Assembly: GCF_051622035.1 (NCBI RefSeq)
Contig: NC_135360.1
Coordinates: 31,823,206-31,887,205, forward strand
Length of the DNA: 64,000 nt
From: Arctopsyche grandis
Lineage: Eukaryota > Arthropoda > Insecta > Trichoptera > Hydropsychidae
Direction of reading: 5' to 3'
The notes below the pieces were generated by a model. The model was not told the origin of the DNA, made no database searches, and was given only the letters and a program-made list of their open reading frames with translations. Position numbers and translations under genes: made by a program. Of this stretch, positions 36,301 to 56,387 are shown in pieces. How positions within the stretch are numbered: position 1 is the first letter of the stretch; every line of letters begins with the position of its first letter.

Positions 36301-38640
36301 AAACGAGAGCTAACCAGCAAAAATCAATGTATATGTGTAATTTAAAGGAAAACAGGGTACAACAAAATGGATCAATACGAGGGGGAATTTAAGGGAAGAA
36401 TATATATTTATGATACCATTTGAGTATATATCATATACAATAGATACTTGTATATGATATATATGTATACATCTAGGGCTTCCAAGCCGGCTCAAACGGA
36501 AACCGAAAAACCAGCTTTCTGACCATTTTTCATAAAACCGAAAACCAGCTTTTTTGGCTCCATCAACCGGCTTTTCTTTAATTAATGTTTTTTTTCCTAA
36601 TAACAATCAATTATGAATTTCAAATTGCTATGAAAGATCAAAAAAATATGTATATCCAAACTTTTTTAATGAATAGGCGTATATTTATTTGAACAATAAA
36701 AAAAGGTACAGCACTTAGCGGTGGCTTTGAGATTTAGTAATGATTTATTATTGAAAGTAGTTTCAATAACCTACACAAGGCCTTTCAGAATTTCGGCAAA
36801 TTGGGTTTTTCATAATTTGTATTTTTTGCGCGTTCAGGTATAAAAGTATAGAAACCGTTATCGTTATGAATTCGTTTCCCAAAATCCAATGGTTCGACAA
36901 GCTTTTGCTGTTTTAAGCTAAAGCAGATATATAAAAATAACTTTGAAATTTGGAAATATTTCATAGTTTATTACGTTTTCGAACACAAATTCATCTCAGC
37001 AGTGTTTTTATTCACGATTCTACGATTAGAGTTTTTCTACGGGGTAAGACAATTATTTTTTTAATATATTCTTGATAGTAGCTAATTTAAATCATTTAAT
37101 TATTTGTGCGTATTCAGGATCTGCCATTTTATAGCTGTGATATATAATACAAATTTTATTATTTGTAATAATAATATATGTATAATAATGTAGAGTATAC
37201 AAAAAAGAACCACCGGTTAAGTGCAATCGGATTAGGCCGAGGCGCATTCCTGACACTGTGCGACCGTTATAATTGGTTTCAAGGATTATCTCCAGACTAA
37301 GTGCAAGTAGGCTAAACAATGGCCACCGAATTGGTCCCTTCTCAGAAGTGACCGATACCGTGGGACTGAGTGTCGTGGGAATACATATCCGGGTACACGC
37401 CTAAACAATAGGGAAGTAACCGGACGTCGAAGATGCCCTGAGCGACCTATCCATTATAAGGCAGTACTTAGGCGATATCAAGACATTCTGGACGGAGCAC
37501 TGCCAGTGTGTGTATCTCCTTAATCACCAATAAATGCTGTGACACGACTTTGGCCTTTTACTTGGATCCTCCACCCACCCCTACGCAACAATAATCTTAT
37601 GAAAGTTCATAATGCTTATAACTCAATTTAATTTATAAGCAATTATTTTTTTGCATAATATAATATGAATATATGTATATATATATATTTACACTTTTTT
37701 TTTTTGATAAACAAATTTAAAACTTAAAAAAGCCTTAATTTTCTGAAATCGGTGAAAGCCGTCAACCCACTTTTTATTAGTACAAAAACCGAAAACTGGC
37801 TTTTTCTTTCAGGCGGTTTTTTGGAACCCCTAGTATACATCATTTATGATACCACAAATGAAAACTAATTAAATTAGGCAAAAAGTTATCTAAAAATCAT
37901 AAATTTAAATATAAACAATGCATACGTGGAAGATTTAGATATCGATTTTGTTTTTTTCCGTTCAATTACTTTGCTGTTGAGCCTCTTCACGGGAGACTTT
38001 TTAACGGGTCGAATCGGAGAAGGTAGATCTACAGCCATTTCTGTGAATTAAAATATAAGCATTTGATCAAAATAAAGTTGTTAATATTGAATTATACGAA
38101 ATTTGTATAAAACAATACTTTGTTGTCTGTTGATACGAGAAACTTGGGTTTGGTTTCTCCCCATCGACGCAAGCTCAGCGGCAACGTCGGGATCCGGCAA
38201 CCATTCAGGATCATCATCTGGCTTGGGACGTCTAATCCGCAAACAAAACACTAAATATTAATAATAATAAAGTTTATATGTACACCATTCACACTCAAAT
38301 CGTATTTTTAATACCTTTTTTTAATTAGTTTGACATCGAACATAAAACCATCGTATGCGCCGGCGTTCAATATGGCTTTATCGGCATCATCGCGCGTTTC
38401 ATACATGATGATGCATGATTTCTTTTTAGGCTGCAGAACGATCTTGGCGATCGGGCCAAACTTGCCGAAGTGTTCGATCGCTGCATCATGATCGAACAAC
38501 GAATCCGGAATATCGCTGCAGCTGCAATGAAACAAATTTCAATCATTCAATAACTTCACAATTATGGTGATATCCGCATTGAAGTCTAACCTTATAGAAA
38601 ACGTATGTCCTTGTGTGGATTGTTGTGTGGCTGCTTCCAT
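27352..38640 (-). CDS. xmas: Xmas/GANP (MCM3AP) homologue, TREX-2 scaffold
   Basis: Nine exons on the minus strand (38640-38591, 38521-38315, 38231-38119, 38040-37926, 34140-33927, 33729-33535, 33459-33372, 33297-33050, 30747-27352) join in frame to 1541 aa. Residues ~17-88 form an RRM ([19 protein letters not shown] … [18 protein letters not shown]). The Sac3/GANP domain runs from ~215 to ~510, with [71 protein letters not shown] and VRFFKLV. From ~640 to ~850 is a Phe-repeat block (NxF: NVF, NPF, NIF, plus FG), then a charged coiled coil and the CID-like helical region (~870-1010) that would hold centrin and ENY2, and a GANP-type C-terminal region. The family tethers mRNA export to nuclear pores. 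In vertebrate GANP the FG block is at the N-terminus; here it follows Sac3. Introns 4 (3.8 kb) and 8 (2.3 kb) are filled with repeats. Confidence 0.95.
30848..31036 (-). mobile_element. Short SINE copy in Xmas intron 8
   Basis: Minus strand: ccagcagcatagatcagtgg tRNA-like head with gttagcgtgtaatgctttc, and at the other end the caatgcgccttcctggcc segment of the SINE family. The middle is shortened. Confidence 0.7.
31037..32340. other. Xmas intron 8, mixed repeats
   Basis: 31392-31515 matches the repeat at 12085-12250 (caccatcgtaatgg, gatgaccaaaatgagc, gataaggggcaaa). 31535-31620 (atacgccctgacgctctaag, gccgatcaccctt) recurs inverted at 57413-57515. The rest is AT-rich with no supported exon. 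Confidence 0.5.
32341..32905 (+). mobile_element. Two probable LINE 3' ends in Xmas intron 8
   Basis: The first has a hairpin (ccacagtg … cactgtgg, 32366-32404) followed by an A-rich tail. The second ends with ccattgtggcgctttagga … tgccacaatgg (32840-32884) followed by an aataaataaata tail. The second resembles the LINE tail at 48450-48490 (gcttt-gg-caacctgtcagg). No reverse transcriptase coding sequence remains. Confidence 0.5.
34150..35520. repeat. Degenerate tandem array with ACTTCCGGTT core
   Basis: The core occurs at 34553, 34696 (acgtccggttt), 34847, 34979, 35122 and 35282 (atttccggt), 132-160 bp apart, always followed by an AT-rich stretch and usually a tatta/aaaatca word. It ends with a repeat containing a gatcatgaaaacgtgatc palindrome (about 35424-35441). 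Some words (gattcagttagcggtttggg) recur at 45300-45330. It lies in Xmas intron 4. Confidence 0.65.
35789..36232 (+). mobile_element. Solo LTR, Gypsy-like, copy 1
   Basis: The 444-bp segment begins TGTTACGTACG and ends CTACGCAACA, with an exact 4-bp target duplication atac at 35785-35788 and 36233-36236. It contains a TATA-like ctttataagg (about 36092) and an aataaa polyadenylation signal (about 36171), as an LTR should. Internal retroelement sequence is absent on both sides, so it is a solo LTR from recombination. It sits in Xmas intron 4. Confidence 0.88.
36473..37833. mobile_element. Decayed hAT-like element interrupted by a solo LTR
   Basis: The left end ctagggcttccaagccggc and right end complementary to ctaggggttccaaaaaaccg are imperfect inverted repeats. 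Both halves share aaaccgaaaaccagctt-type words. tatacat flanks both sides (36466-36472, 37834-37840), consistent with a 7-8 bp duplication. No transposase frame is visible. The LTR at 37189-37590 lies inside and is younger. Confidence 0.6.
37189..37590 (+). mobile_element. Solo LTR, Gypsy-like, copy 2
   Basis: Its last 250 bp closely match copy 1 (gcactgccagtg, gtgtatctccttaatca, aataaatgctgtgacacgac, cttggatcctccacccaccc, ctacgcaaca). It starts TGTAGAG and is flanked by ataa at 37185-37188 and 37591-37594. The 5' third has diverged. TATA-like ccattataagg and aataaa signals are present. Confidence 0.82.
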
Positions 38641-39245
38641 CTGTTATTTTAAAATGGATTTAAATCGAATGTAAACTGTATGTGGACAATCAAAATAAAG
38701 CTATATGCAAAGTAGGTAGTCATGAGTATAACCTCAAAATTGTTGATGATGTAGCGGCGCTGATGATATGGCTGATGAGAAAGTCAACTTTAAAAATGAA
38801 ATACTATTACCCGTGCACTTTCACTTAAAACAGCAGATATTTGTATAACTTCTACTATTTAAGTCATTTCAGCCGCCAAAACAATATCGCGAGTGACAGC
38901 CGGCGTAAAACATGGACGTAACAGCAAGAATAACGACCCATAACACAAAACTTAAAATCAAAATTTGGCATTAATTATATAAACACACTGATAAATTAAA
39001 AATGGATAATTTTAAATTACTCCCCTGAAAAAATGGACACTTGTTTAGTAGTAAGGCTCGCGCTTAAAAACCCAATTATTACGCTTCGTTGTTGACATTT
39101 TGTTTCAACTATACAATCAACAGGTGTCTCAAGTATTCAAATCAGTATTTGCGTGCGTTCCCAAAGATTATAAAAAACTCCATGGAGCTTTGTAGATGGA
39201 ACATTTTAGTCGTTGATCGCATGAAATATAATAGCATAGTAATGT
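38641..39245. other. Xmas 5' flank / promoter region
   Basis: Sequence upstream of the minus-strand Xmas ATG. No TATA box or named motif stands out. No other exon supported. Confidence 0.45.
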
Positions 39246-40020
39246 CCAACAGTGCCGGTCTTACACCCTATGGCACCCTCGCACAATTTTTATTAACGCC
39301 CCTAGAAAAAATATTTAAAAAATGGATTACTATCCTCCTTTTTCCGGGCTTGAGACCGGCAGAAAAGAGGTTAAACAAAGTTTCCCAACCCACTGGTGGA
39401 GTTAAAAATAAATAAAATTATATTTCAGAAGTGAACTTTCCGAGCCATTTTTTCGACAAAATCTTTAATTAAAGCTGAAAAATCAAGATTTTCAGCGATT
39501 ATTTTCTATCATTTTCAATAGATTGAGTTCCCAAACTGGAAAGTCTATTTTGTGACACCGTAGACTAGGGATATGTTTAAATTAATTTATGTTTCGAAAA
39601 ACTACGTTCACCACTTGCTAAAATTCGCATAGCAACCCAAATGTTCGGATATAATTCTTGTAAATGATGTTTTATGAAATTTAATAAAATGGGTGGATTA
39701 ATTTTACCTTTTATTTGAAAGATGGACTTTTTAACTAATACGTTCATATCAAAGATCATTACTAATGATACCAGATTTTGAATTCGTGGTGAGCTTAATT
39801 TGAAGATCGACATCATATTTGGTAAGTTCTTTTTTTCCGGTAGATTGTTTACAAAATACAAATAACGCCACGTCTTTGAATATTCGTTCAACTGCTCGAC
39901 TCTTTCTTTCATTGACACAAATGTTAAGGATCAAAAAAGGATTAAAAAACTCGACCTCTAACTATTTCTCGGGACAAATTTATTTATTTATATATATATC
40001 TTAGCTATCAAGCTAATTTA
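39246..40020 (-). mobile_element. hAT element remnant with transposase C-terminus
   Basis: The minus-strand frame 39918-39577 encodes a VEQLNEYSKTWRYLY segment and ends NIWVAMRILASGERSFSKHKLI, matching the C-terminal dimerisation region (ASGERSFSKLKLIK) of ZMYM1-like hAT transposases. A possible terminal repeat cagtgccggtcttacaccct lies at 39249-39268, on the 3' side of the gene as expected. Upstream coding is broken by shifts and stops, and the other end was not found. Confidence 0.65.
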
Positions 40021-42225
40021 AAAAAATACATCTTAATTACTTAACTCTAAAATTTATAATTAGCTTATATGTACTGTCCGTCACAGAGGTGTCTCTTCGC
40101 TCCTCAAATGATTAACTCGTTTTGTGTATTTTCGCCAAATTGCAGTTTCACTTTTTAATTATTTAAATACCGACTCTATTTGTAATTCCACTGCTAAATT
40201 GCTGATAGTTATTAAAATTATTGCCAAAAGTCACTAGAATCAAATGGAACATCTGGCAGCCGAAAAGTCCATCATACTAACGAGAACTCGGGTGACAAAT
40301 ATTCGCGATTTTCATGGCAAAAATTGTCTTTTGGGCGATCGCGATGTGCGTAATAATCCAATTACCATGGCACCCCTAGGCAGATTGGTTTCATCACCCC
40401 CTTCCCCTTAAATTTTTAAACAATAAATTTCATTTCAAATAAATTTCAATAAATAAATTTCAACGAGTTCTTGAAATTTTATGAAAGACAAAAACTTAAA
40501 ATAGAATTAAAATTTTTTATTCAAAATAAGCACGTTTTATGTATAAAACAAAATAAAATACGGATAGCTATGAAAAAATTTGGTAACGAAGACATTGATG
40601 TATTAAGGTTATTTGCCATTTGGATTTTAATGTTAAAAATATTATAACATTGCGAACCTTATGTGACCTCGATGGTGCTCTTGATAGCCATATCTATTAT
40701 TTTGCCGTCAATTTGCATTAGAGTACAGTTTGAGTACAAGTAGCTAATAACTATGCACCGTCAGCAGCCTTATCATTTATTCTACATAAAACGCAAAACA
40801 TTTAAGTTGGCTGTTTTTCGGTATTATTAGTTTGCTTTTGATATTGAAACATTTAAACGACTTGGCTTATGGTTCAAAAAAAAATATTTTGTCGTAAAAA
40901 AGATCATTTGTAAGTATTTACTATTGAAATCAAGGAGGAACAATATATTTGTATCTTATCAGATTTCTCCGAATCAATGGTGAATTCAATGGTAGGGCCT
41001 CAGAGAAATATAATAATAATAGAAGGGCCCTTATGAATAAATAATTGTTGTCAATATTACATGGTACGTTTCTATAAATTCGCTACAACGCATGGAATAC
41101 GATCGGATCAATTTACTTATAAAAATGTATCCCATGTTGTTTATTGTGTGTTTTTGAATGCATTGTGCAAATTTTACCGATGCTTAACCATCTTGCGAGT
41201 AATATAAACAAACAGAGAAGTTTTTATCGGACATACGTCGAGCACCAAGCATCAAATACGACTGATGCTACAATTATTTAGGATTGTCTGTGGACAATCG
41301 TCACTTGACAACAATATGACGCCTAAAGCCACTTCTATTAATAAAACATTTCTCTGGAGGGCCCTCTTTAAAATTAAAGAACAAATAAAAAAAATTGTTT
41401 TTATTATCAAATTGAGTAAATGTTGGTATGTTTTAAAAAATTTCATATCACAAATAACACTCAAAAATAAAAAAAAATACATTTAAATTAAATTAATTCA
41501 ATTCTATTAGGTCTTACAAATATAAATTTTTATTTAATTATTTTCTTTACTGTCTGAAAATAATATAAAAGGGAGATGTAAACCCCCCCCCCCCTTCTCA
41601 TGTGTTCACCACTGATAAACTCCATGAAATGTTAATACTCATACTACAAGAGTTAGTCGGAACAAAAATAAAAGGTTGGGAGTCACCGGTGGATAGAGTC
41701 AATTTAAATTCTTGCACAAATCAACCCTCATTTTATGGAACGAGCTCACGGAATACAAGGACACTACAACTGATGAACAAATAAATAATACATATACATA
41801 TATGTATATACACACAAATGTATCTACGCATGCATGTAAGTACATATTGTATGTTGATGGATGCCAATGCGTGCTAATGGTAATAGTTTGTTTTAAATCA
41901 AGTGTCTCAGACAGAAAAATAAGTGTGTCAAAATTTATTGCCATTGAAACACTTAGCAAAAATTTATTTATACATTGTCCCTTCCATTTATTCAAATGAA
42001 TATATTTATTTAACTATCATGTAATTCACCTTCATGCGGATAGACACTATATTACATTATGAAAATATTGAATCTTTAGTAGGAATAATGGTCCTTTGTT
42101 AAACGCCTTTAACCTAAGTATGTATGTATGCAGAGAGCTCAATTTAACCACTCCACAGACATTAATCATTAATTATTATTAATTCATCTTAATTAACCAC
42201 TCCACAGACATTAATCGAGAGCATA
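40021..42225. other. Intergenic AT-rich DNA
   Basis: No gene supported. Includes a C12 tract (41583-41594) and two small hairpins near 41250-41310 (gcatcaaatacgactgatgc; gattgtctgtggacaatc). Confidence 0.5.
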
Positions 42226-42226
42226 T

Positions 42227-42665
42227 TTTGTTTTATTTTATTTTATTTTACATAGATGTATACCAGGAAGGCCTTACAGGTAGACCCCAATGCACCTTCC
42301 TAGACAATTAATTACAAACATTGCAGCATTTTTTTATTACATAAATCATAGTATTTTGAGAGGCTGAAGAACGCGAAATTAACAATTAATTAATTACGGA
42401 TTTAGACTTGTGCATATTTTTTTTTAAATATTATACATAAATCAAATTCAGATATTTGTGACAATATTTGTGACAGGTAGGATGGTTTTTTTCCAATTTG
42501 AGGAACCGTTTCAACAATGAAAATCAGATAAATTGGCAAACTATGATAAGAAACGATCGACTTCACAAATATCCAAGTCTAACCAGCAGTATTAAAGATT
42601 AGCATGAGATCGTAATTTCTCGGTGCTAAAGATAAACGCATCCACCGAGCCATATTGCTGGCTGC
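42227..42665 (-). mobile_element. Near full-length tRNA-derived SINE
   Basis: The most complete copy, about 430 bp. On the minus strand: ccagcaatatggctcggtgg head, an agcaccgagaaattacgatc region where the B box has eroded, the family body (gtcgatcgtttcttatcat, caggttcctcaaattgg-like), the lineage-specific 3' half (caatgcaccttcctagacaa in plus orientation) and a tail of ttttattttattttat repeats. Confidence 0.78.
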
Positions 42666-42689
42666 TTTAAATATATATATTTAAAATAA

Positions 42690-42912
42690 TATAACGAGGA
42701 GAAGCATGAAACCAAACTCTGATGTAGTGGATTGAGTGAAGATTGAATTTGGCAGGTCATTTAGCTAGAAGAATGGATGGAAAAAAGTGCTCAAATGGTA
42801 CCCGAGAGATGAGTAGAAAAAAGTAAGGAAAATATATGGAGCTATTTAGTAGTTGATTGTATGAGCGCATGTTGGAGAGGCCTTCGTCCAGCAGTGGACA
42901 GCGTACAATAAT
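42690..42912 (+). mobile_element. RTE-like LINE 3' remnant
   Basis: Shifted frames encode a degraded (A)GHLARRMDGK-C-EWYPRE stretch and end in ggccttcgtccagcagtgga, matching the 3' coding end of the LINE at 43369-43890. Internally deleted. Confidence 0.65.
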
Positions 42913-42939
42913 GCTATCAAAAGTTATTTTTAATTTTTC

Positions 42940-43359
42940 CAGTGGCGTAGCTACCGCGCCCGCAGACCCCGCAATGCGGCCGCCGAGACCTGGGGGTCGC
43001 CACAGAGCGCGCCTTTTTCACAGATTTTTTAATTTGTTCCGTAATTTTTTTGAAATAACTTTTTTAAAAACTTCTCTTATTTTTCAACCTATTTGTACTA
43101 TATGTATGTACATACATTATTATACATATTTTGAAAATTCACCATCAGTTACTTTAAACAGATTGTGCACTACTTGTTAGTCGTCCAAACTATTAATGCA
43201 CTTCGATATATAGGTACATATACCGATACGTAAAAAAGGTATAAATTATTAATTTGGAAAGCTATTTTTCTGTAAGTAAATAATATGAATATATGGGGGG
43301 GGGGGGGGCGCCTTAACATATTTTGCGGGGGGGCACCAGGAATTCACGCTACGCCACTG
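42940..43359. mobile_element. hAT-type nonautonomous element, complete
   Basis: Ends cagtggcgtagc and gctacgccactg are perfect inverted repeats. Exact 8-bp duplications aatttttc lie at 42932-42939 and 43360-43367. The interior is GC-rich at both ends and has a G14 tract (43295-43308). Length 420 bp; no transposase frame. Confidence 0.9.
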
Positions 43360-43368
43360 AATTTTTCA

Positions 43369-43890
43369 CTATATATGTATATTGGACGGATGAATGCTGT
43401 TTTTAAATCAAAAATGCCACTCTGCCTGAAGCAAAATATATTTGATCAATGTGTTTTGCCAGTGATGACGTATGGATGTGAAACTTGGACACTGAACGCC
43501 AAGATGCTATATAAAATCCAATGCACTAAAAGAAGTATGGAACGCTGTATGCTTGGCATAACGAGGAAAGACATAAAGCGGAACGCGTGGGTGAGAAGTA
43601 TGACAAGGGTAGTGGACATAGTGAATAGAGTGAAGAGATTGAAATGGCAATGGGCGGGTCACGTAGCTAGGAGGATGGACGAAAGGTGTTCAAAAGAAGT
43701 ACTTGAATGGTACCTGAGAGAATGCAAAAGGGTAAAAGGAAGACCGCAAGGAAGATGGGTGAACGAAATTAGGAAAATGTGCGGGGTGAGATGGATGAGT
43801 GTTGCGCAAAACAGAGACGAGTGGAAGCGTATTGGCGAGGCCTTCATCCAGCAGTGGATGGCGAATGGCTGTAAATGATGATGATGATAT
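43369..43890 (+). mobile_element. RTE-type LINE, 3' end with RT C-terminus
   Basis: An uninterrupted frame to the stop at 43876-43878 encodes SLKQ-like PLCLKQNIFDQCVLPVMTYG, then CETWTL, ERCMLGITRKD, WQWAGHVARRMD, KGRPQGRWVNEIRK and EAFIQQWMANGCK. This is the C-terminal region of insect endonuclease-reverse transcriptases of the RTE type. It is followed by an atgatgatg tail. The 5' part, including the catalytic reverse transcriptase core, is missing. The intact frame implies a fairly recent insertion. Confidence 0.82.
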
Positions 43891-44326
43891 ATGTACTACA
43901 TACATATAGCGTATTTGGTAGGTGAAAGTAAACAACATATGTTTAACAACCAGCTGAAAAGAGGTTTCACAAAAATCGTTTAATATTGATTTTTAATTCT
44001 TTGGTGAGGGCGCATGTCCCAAAAGGTCACAACTATGTCAACATTCAGACATCGAAAATATCAAGCAGCCCCAAGCAATATTCAAGCCAATCGTACTGTT
44101 ATCAAATGAGTGATAAATCAGTAGTTATGCCTACGTATATAGTACGTACGTAGGCGATGTATGAAATTATCTTTGGCTATCAAACTAATGAGAATCTCCG
44201 TTTTTGTCGTAGCACTTGTAAAACGCGTGTCAAATTGTCACTGTCTAGCATTTCGCCTTGGTGCAAGAACTCGCGATTACCAAACAGTCGTTGACCATCG
44301 TTGGCGGTAGACGTGCCAATGTTACA
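43891..44326. other. 5' flank of the 5'-nucleotidase gene
   Basis: No element recognised. The frame is open from about 44258, but the start chosen for the gene is the ATG at 44327, which places the signal peptide at the N-terminus. Confidence 0.4.
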
Positions 44327-53420
<9,094 letters not shown>

Positions 53421-53879
53421 TTATATTATTATTATACAAACATGTAATATTATTCAGTGATATGAATTATTTTGTATTTATTATATTTTTGAGAGCAAAA
53501 TAAATGAAATATTTTCTTCTATTTAAATAGTAATATATATACCTATGTATATAGTATCATATTATATCGAATATATATGTGAAGTGGTCAAGAAGAAGTG
53601 GGGAAGCGTAGTAGCGGGGAAGTGAGGGAGGGGGGGGTGGAGCGTCATGTAACGACAGGCCGAGCGACGGGTGACACATACACACACACACACATTCATT
53701 CATCATTTCGAGCCGCGAACGATAAATTACCTTACACTATATTTATATATAATATACTTGTGGTTTTACCCGGCTTCGCTCGGTATTTATTCATCTGTTT
53801 TTTATTAAATTTACTTGAATCGAAAAAAAAATTTAGCATCATCCAATTTGAAATTACACACACAATGAATGGTTTTTTA
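53421..53879. other. 5'-nucleotidase 3' flank
   Basis: AATAAA at 53499-53504. 53580-53790 (gaagtggtcaagaag, a CA run, then ttacccggcttcgctcgg) looks like decayed repeat related to 49800-49960. Confidence 0.45.
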
Positions 53880-54240
53880 TATACATATAAGTGAACCGGA
53901 ACTGAAAAAATAGTCCTGATCCGGAATTAAAAATAAATCGGGATCCGGAACTGAAAAAAGGAATCGGGTTCCGGAACTGAAAAAACAATCCAGAACCGGA
54001 ATTGAAAAAGAAATCCGGAACCGGAACTGAAAAAGGAATCGGAATCCGAAACTGGAAAAGAAATCGGGTTCCGGAACTGAAAAAACAATCCAGAACCGGA
54101 ATTGAAAAATAAATTCGGAACCGGAACTGAAAAAGGAATCGGAATCCGAAACTGAAAAAGAAATCGGGATCCAGAACTGAAAAAGGAATCTGGATACGGA
54201 ACTGAAACATGAATCGGAATCGAAATCTGAACAGAAAATA
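53880..54240. repeat. Minisatellite, ~23-25-bp units
   Basis: About fourteen imperfect units of aatcgggatccggaactg plus an a-run. Long minus-strand frames rich in Phe and Arg across it are an artefact of the unit. A related but distinct array is at 49668-49800, and the flank 54390-54450 is the inverse of the repeat start at 49586. Confidence 0.85.
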
Positions 54241-54547
54241 ATCGTCATCAATATCCATATATTCGCCATAGAACATTATATTGTATCGATAACACGTCAC
54301 AGATTCTACCACCCAAACCTTACATAGTTACATACATTAAACCTTAAAAAGTCTCTTTTGAAATTATATATTAGATAACTTTATTTAAATTCGTATAACA
54401 ATTCCATTCCGAAGTTACCCGTTGAAATCAATGGGCACAACACTAGTAAGTTATATTGCTCATTTAGAAGAAATGCAATAGTCAAAGTTATGGTTTAGTT
54501 TTATTTACATATGCACAAACATATAGGTGTATAACAAGAGATTCAAT

Positions 54548-56256
54548 TTACACTATGACTTCAAATCCTGGCTCTGGCACGTTTTGTTTCGCATCCAAGG
54601 TAATGTTCATACTTGCAGCTAACGCTTGAGATATGGCTTTAGACAGTGGTCGTTTTTCTCCGGTGTGCACACGCATGTGGCCTTTAAGAGTTCGGCTGAG
54701 ATGAAATTTTTTATGACAAACCGGACACTCGTGTTGCCTGTCTCTATGCTTAGTCTGAATATGTTCACTGCGACGAGAGCTCGACAGAAAACACTCCCCA
54801 CAATCGGGACACGGATACGGCCGCTCACCCGTATGAATCCTCATATGTTTCTTTAGCGACTGCTTATTCACGAATCGATTACTGCACACCGAACACTTCT
54901 CCGGTTTTTCTCCAGTGTGGGCCCGACGATGATCGTTCAATCCCGGCAAGGAAAGAAACGACTTTCCGCAGAGCTCGCATGTGAACGGTCGTTCGTGCGT
55001 ATGCTCTCGCCTGATGTGGACTTCCAGAGCAACCTTAGCGTTGAACCTCTGACTGCAATCCTCGTAGGAGCATTGAAACATACGAGGCGGAGGCTCGGCA
55101 GTGTGTGTCCTGAGATGCGCTCTCAAGTAGGTGCGTCTAGTATATCTCTTTCCGCACGTTTCACAAGCGTGAGCTCGTTCTCCAGTGTGGGTATTCATGT
55201 GCATTTTCAGCGTAGACTTGGCCGTGAACTTTTTATCACATATTGGACACTTGTGATTGTATCTGTTGCTGGAATGGGCGCATCTCACATGCTCTCTAAG
55301 TAGGTGAGGACTGAAATATCTCTTGTCGCATAAGTCGCACGCGTGTGGTTTTATCCCACGGTGGTATTTCAGATGCTGGCGGAGACCACTGGCCATGTGA
55401 AATCGATCTCCGCATATCGGACAAAGGTGAGCTTTGTATTCAGCGTGCTTAGCCAAGTGCAGTTGTAAGGTTGACAGACGTGAAAATGATTTTCCACAGT
55501 AGTGGCAATTGCGACTGCGGTTCGTGTGGTGTGTTTTGATATGTTCGTCGAGAGTCGTCTTCTGTGTGAACGATTCGGAACAAATTTCGCACTTGAAAAC
55601 GTTGACGGAGGCTTCGAGTACGTCGTCGTGTGTACTGGATTCCATATCGATGAAGTTTTCCAACTCGGATAAATTTTTAACGAATTTATTAGGCGACAAG
55701 TGGAATAAGTTTAAGTCGGTCGATGCATTGTATGGAATCAATACGTCGACTTTCACTTCTTTGAAGTTTTCGGACAAAAGTTTATCTTTCACTTTGTTAT
55801 TTATGTTTGTTACGCTCTTGAGCTTGGCTTCTGTTTCTAGACCGGGTTTGACTATCGGCAACGTGTGTGTGGGTATTAAATTGTCTTGCAAATTTTGCTG
55901 GGAAAGATCGACCTTTCGCAACATGGCGTCGGATCTTTCGCATAGCATTTTAAAATTGTATGCAACGTTTGCCATTTCTAAGCACATTTGGCATATTTCT
56001 TCAGGTAGGCCATCTCCAGACTGAATCTAAAGATTATATTTTTTTATTGAAAAAAAAATTTTTTTTACTACATATATTAAAAAAAAAGATAAATTCTAAC
56101 CTGTATATAAGAAACTGATGTCAACATATCACAAATTGATAATTTTTTTTCCAAGCTGATTTGCAATTGACCAGACAAATCTAAAAGAGGTTCCTCTACC
56201 GACAGACAAGTTCTGCACATTTTATTTACTTGAAAATGACCAATTTTCATTTCCAT
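54548..56256 (-). CDS. ZAD-C2H2 zinc finger protein (11 fingers)
   Basis: Two exons, 56256-56101 and 56026-54548, join in phase to 544 aa. The N-terminus is a ZAD domain: C-RT-C (residues ~14-17) in exon 1 and CQMC (~67-70) after the intron, the four cysteines that bind zinc in this arthropod dimerisation domain. A linker of about 115 residues, rich in Lys, Asp and Ser, is followed by 11 C2H2 fingers, from CEICSESFTQKTTLDEH to CPVCHKKFHLSRTLKGH, many joined by TGE(K/R)P-type linkers. Such proteins are nuclear DNA-binding regulators; insect ZAD genes expand by duplication, so I give no symbol. AATAAA for this strand is at 54500-54505. It converges on the 5'-nucleotidase gene. A hAT-like MITE lies 132 bp before its ATG. 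Confidence 0.92.
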
Positions 56257-56387
56257 ACTGATATATCACTAAAAACAATTTACTTTGCTGTACACAATTC
56301 ATTTGACAGTTCATTGACAGTTCTATTTTTTTATTCAAATTTTAAACCATAACAGCTCATTTTAAGGCCACATATCATTAGCCACAC

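Noticed and set aside
35789-37590. A single LTR retrotransposon with two LTRs
   Set aside because: The copies have different 4-bp duplications, about 960 bp between them with no gag-pol coding, and the second lies within another element.
39089-39415. A 108-codon plus-strand frame
   Set aside because: No recognised domain, and it overlaps the probable terminal repeat of the hAT remnant.
53854-54312. Long minus-strand frames rich in Phe and Arg
   Set aside because: They are translations of a minisatellite whose unit length keeps frames open; not a protein.
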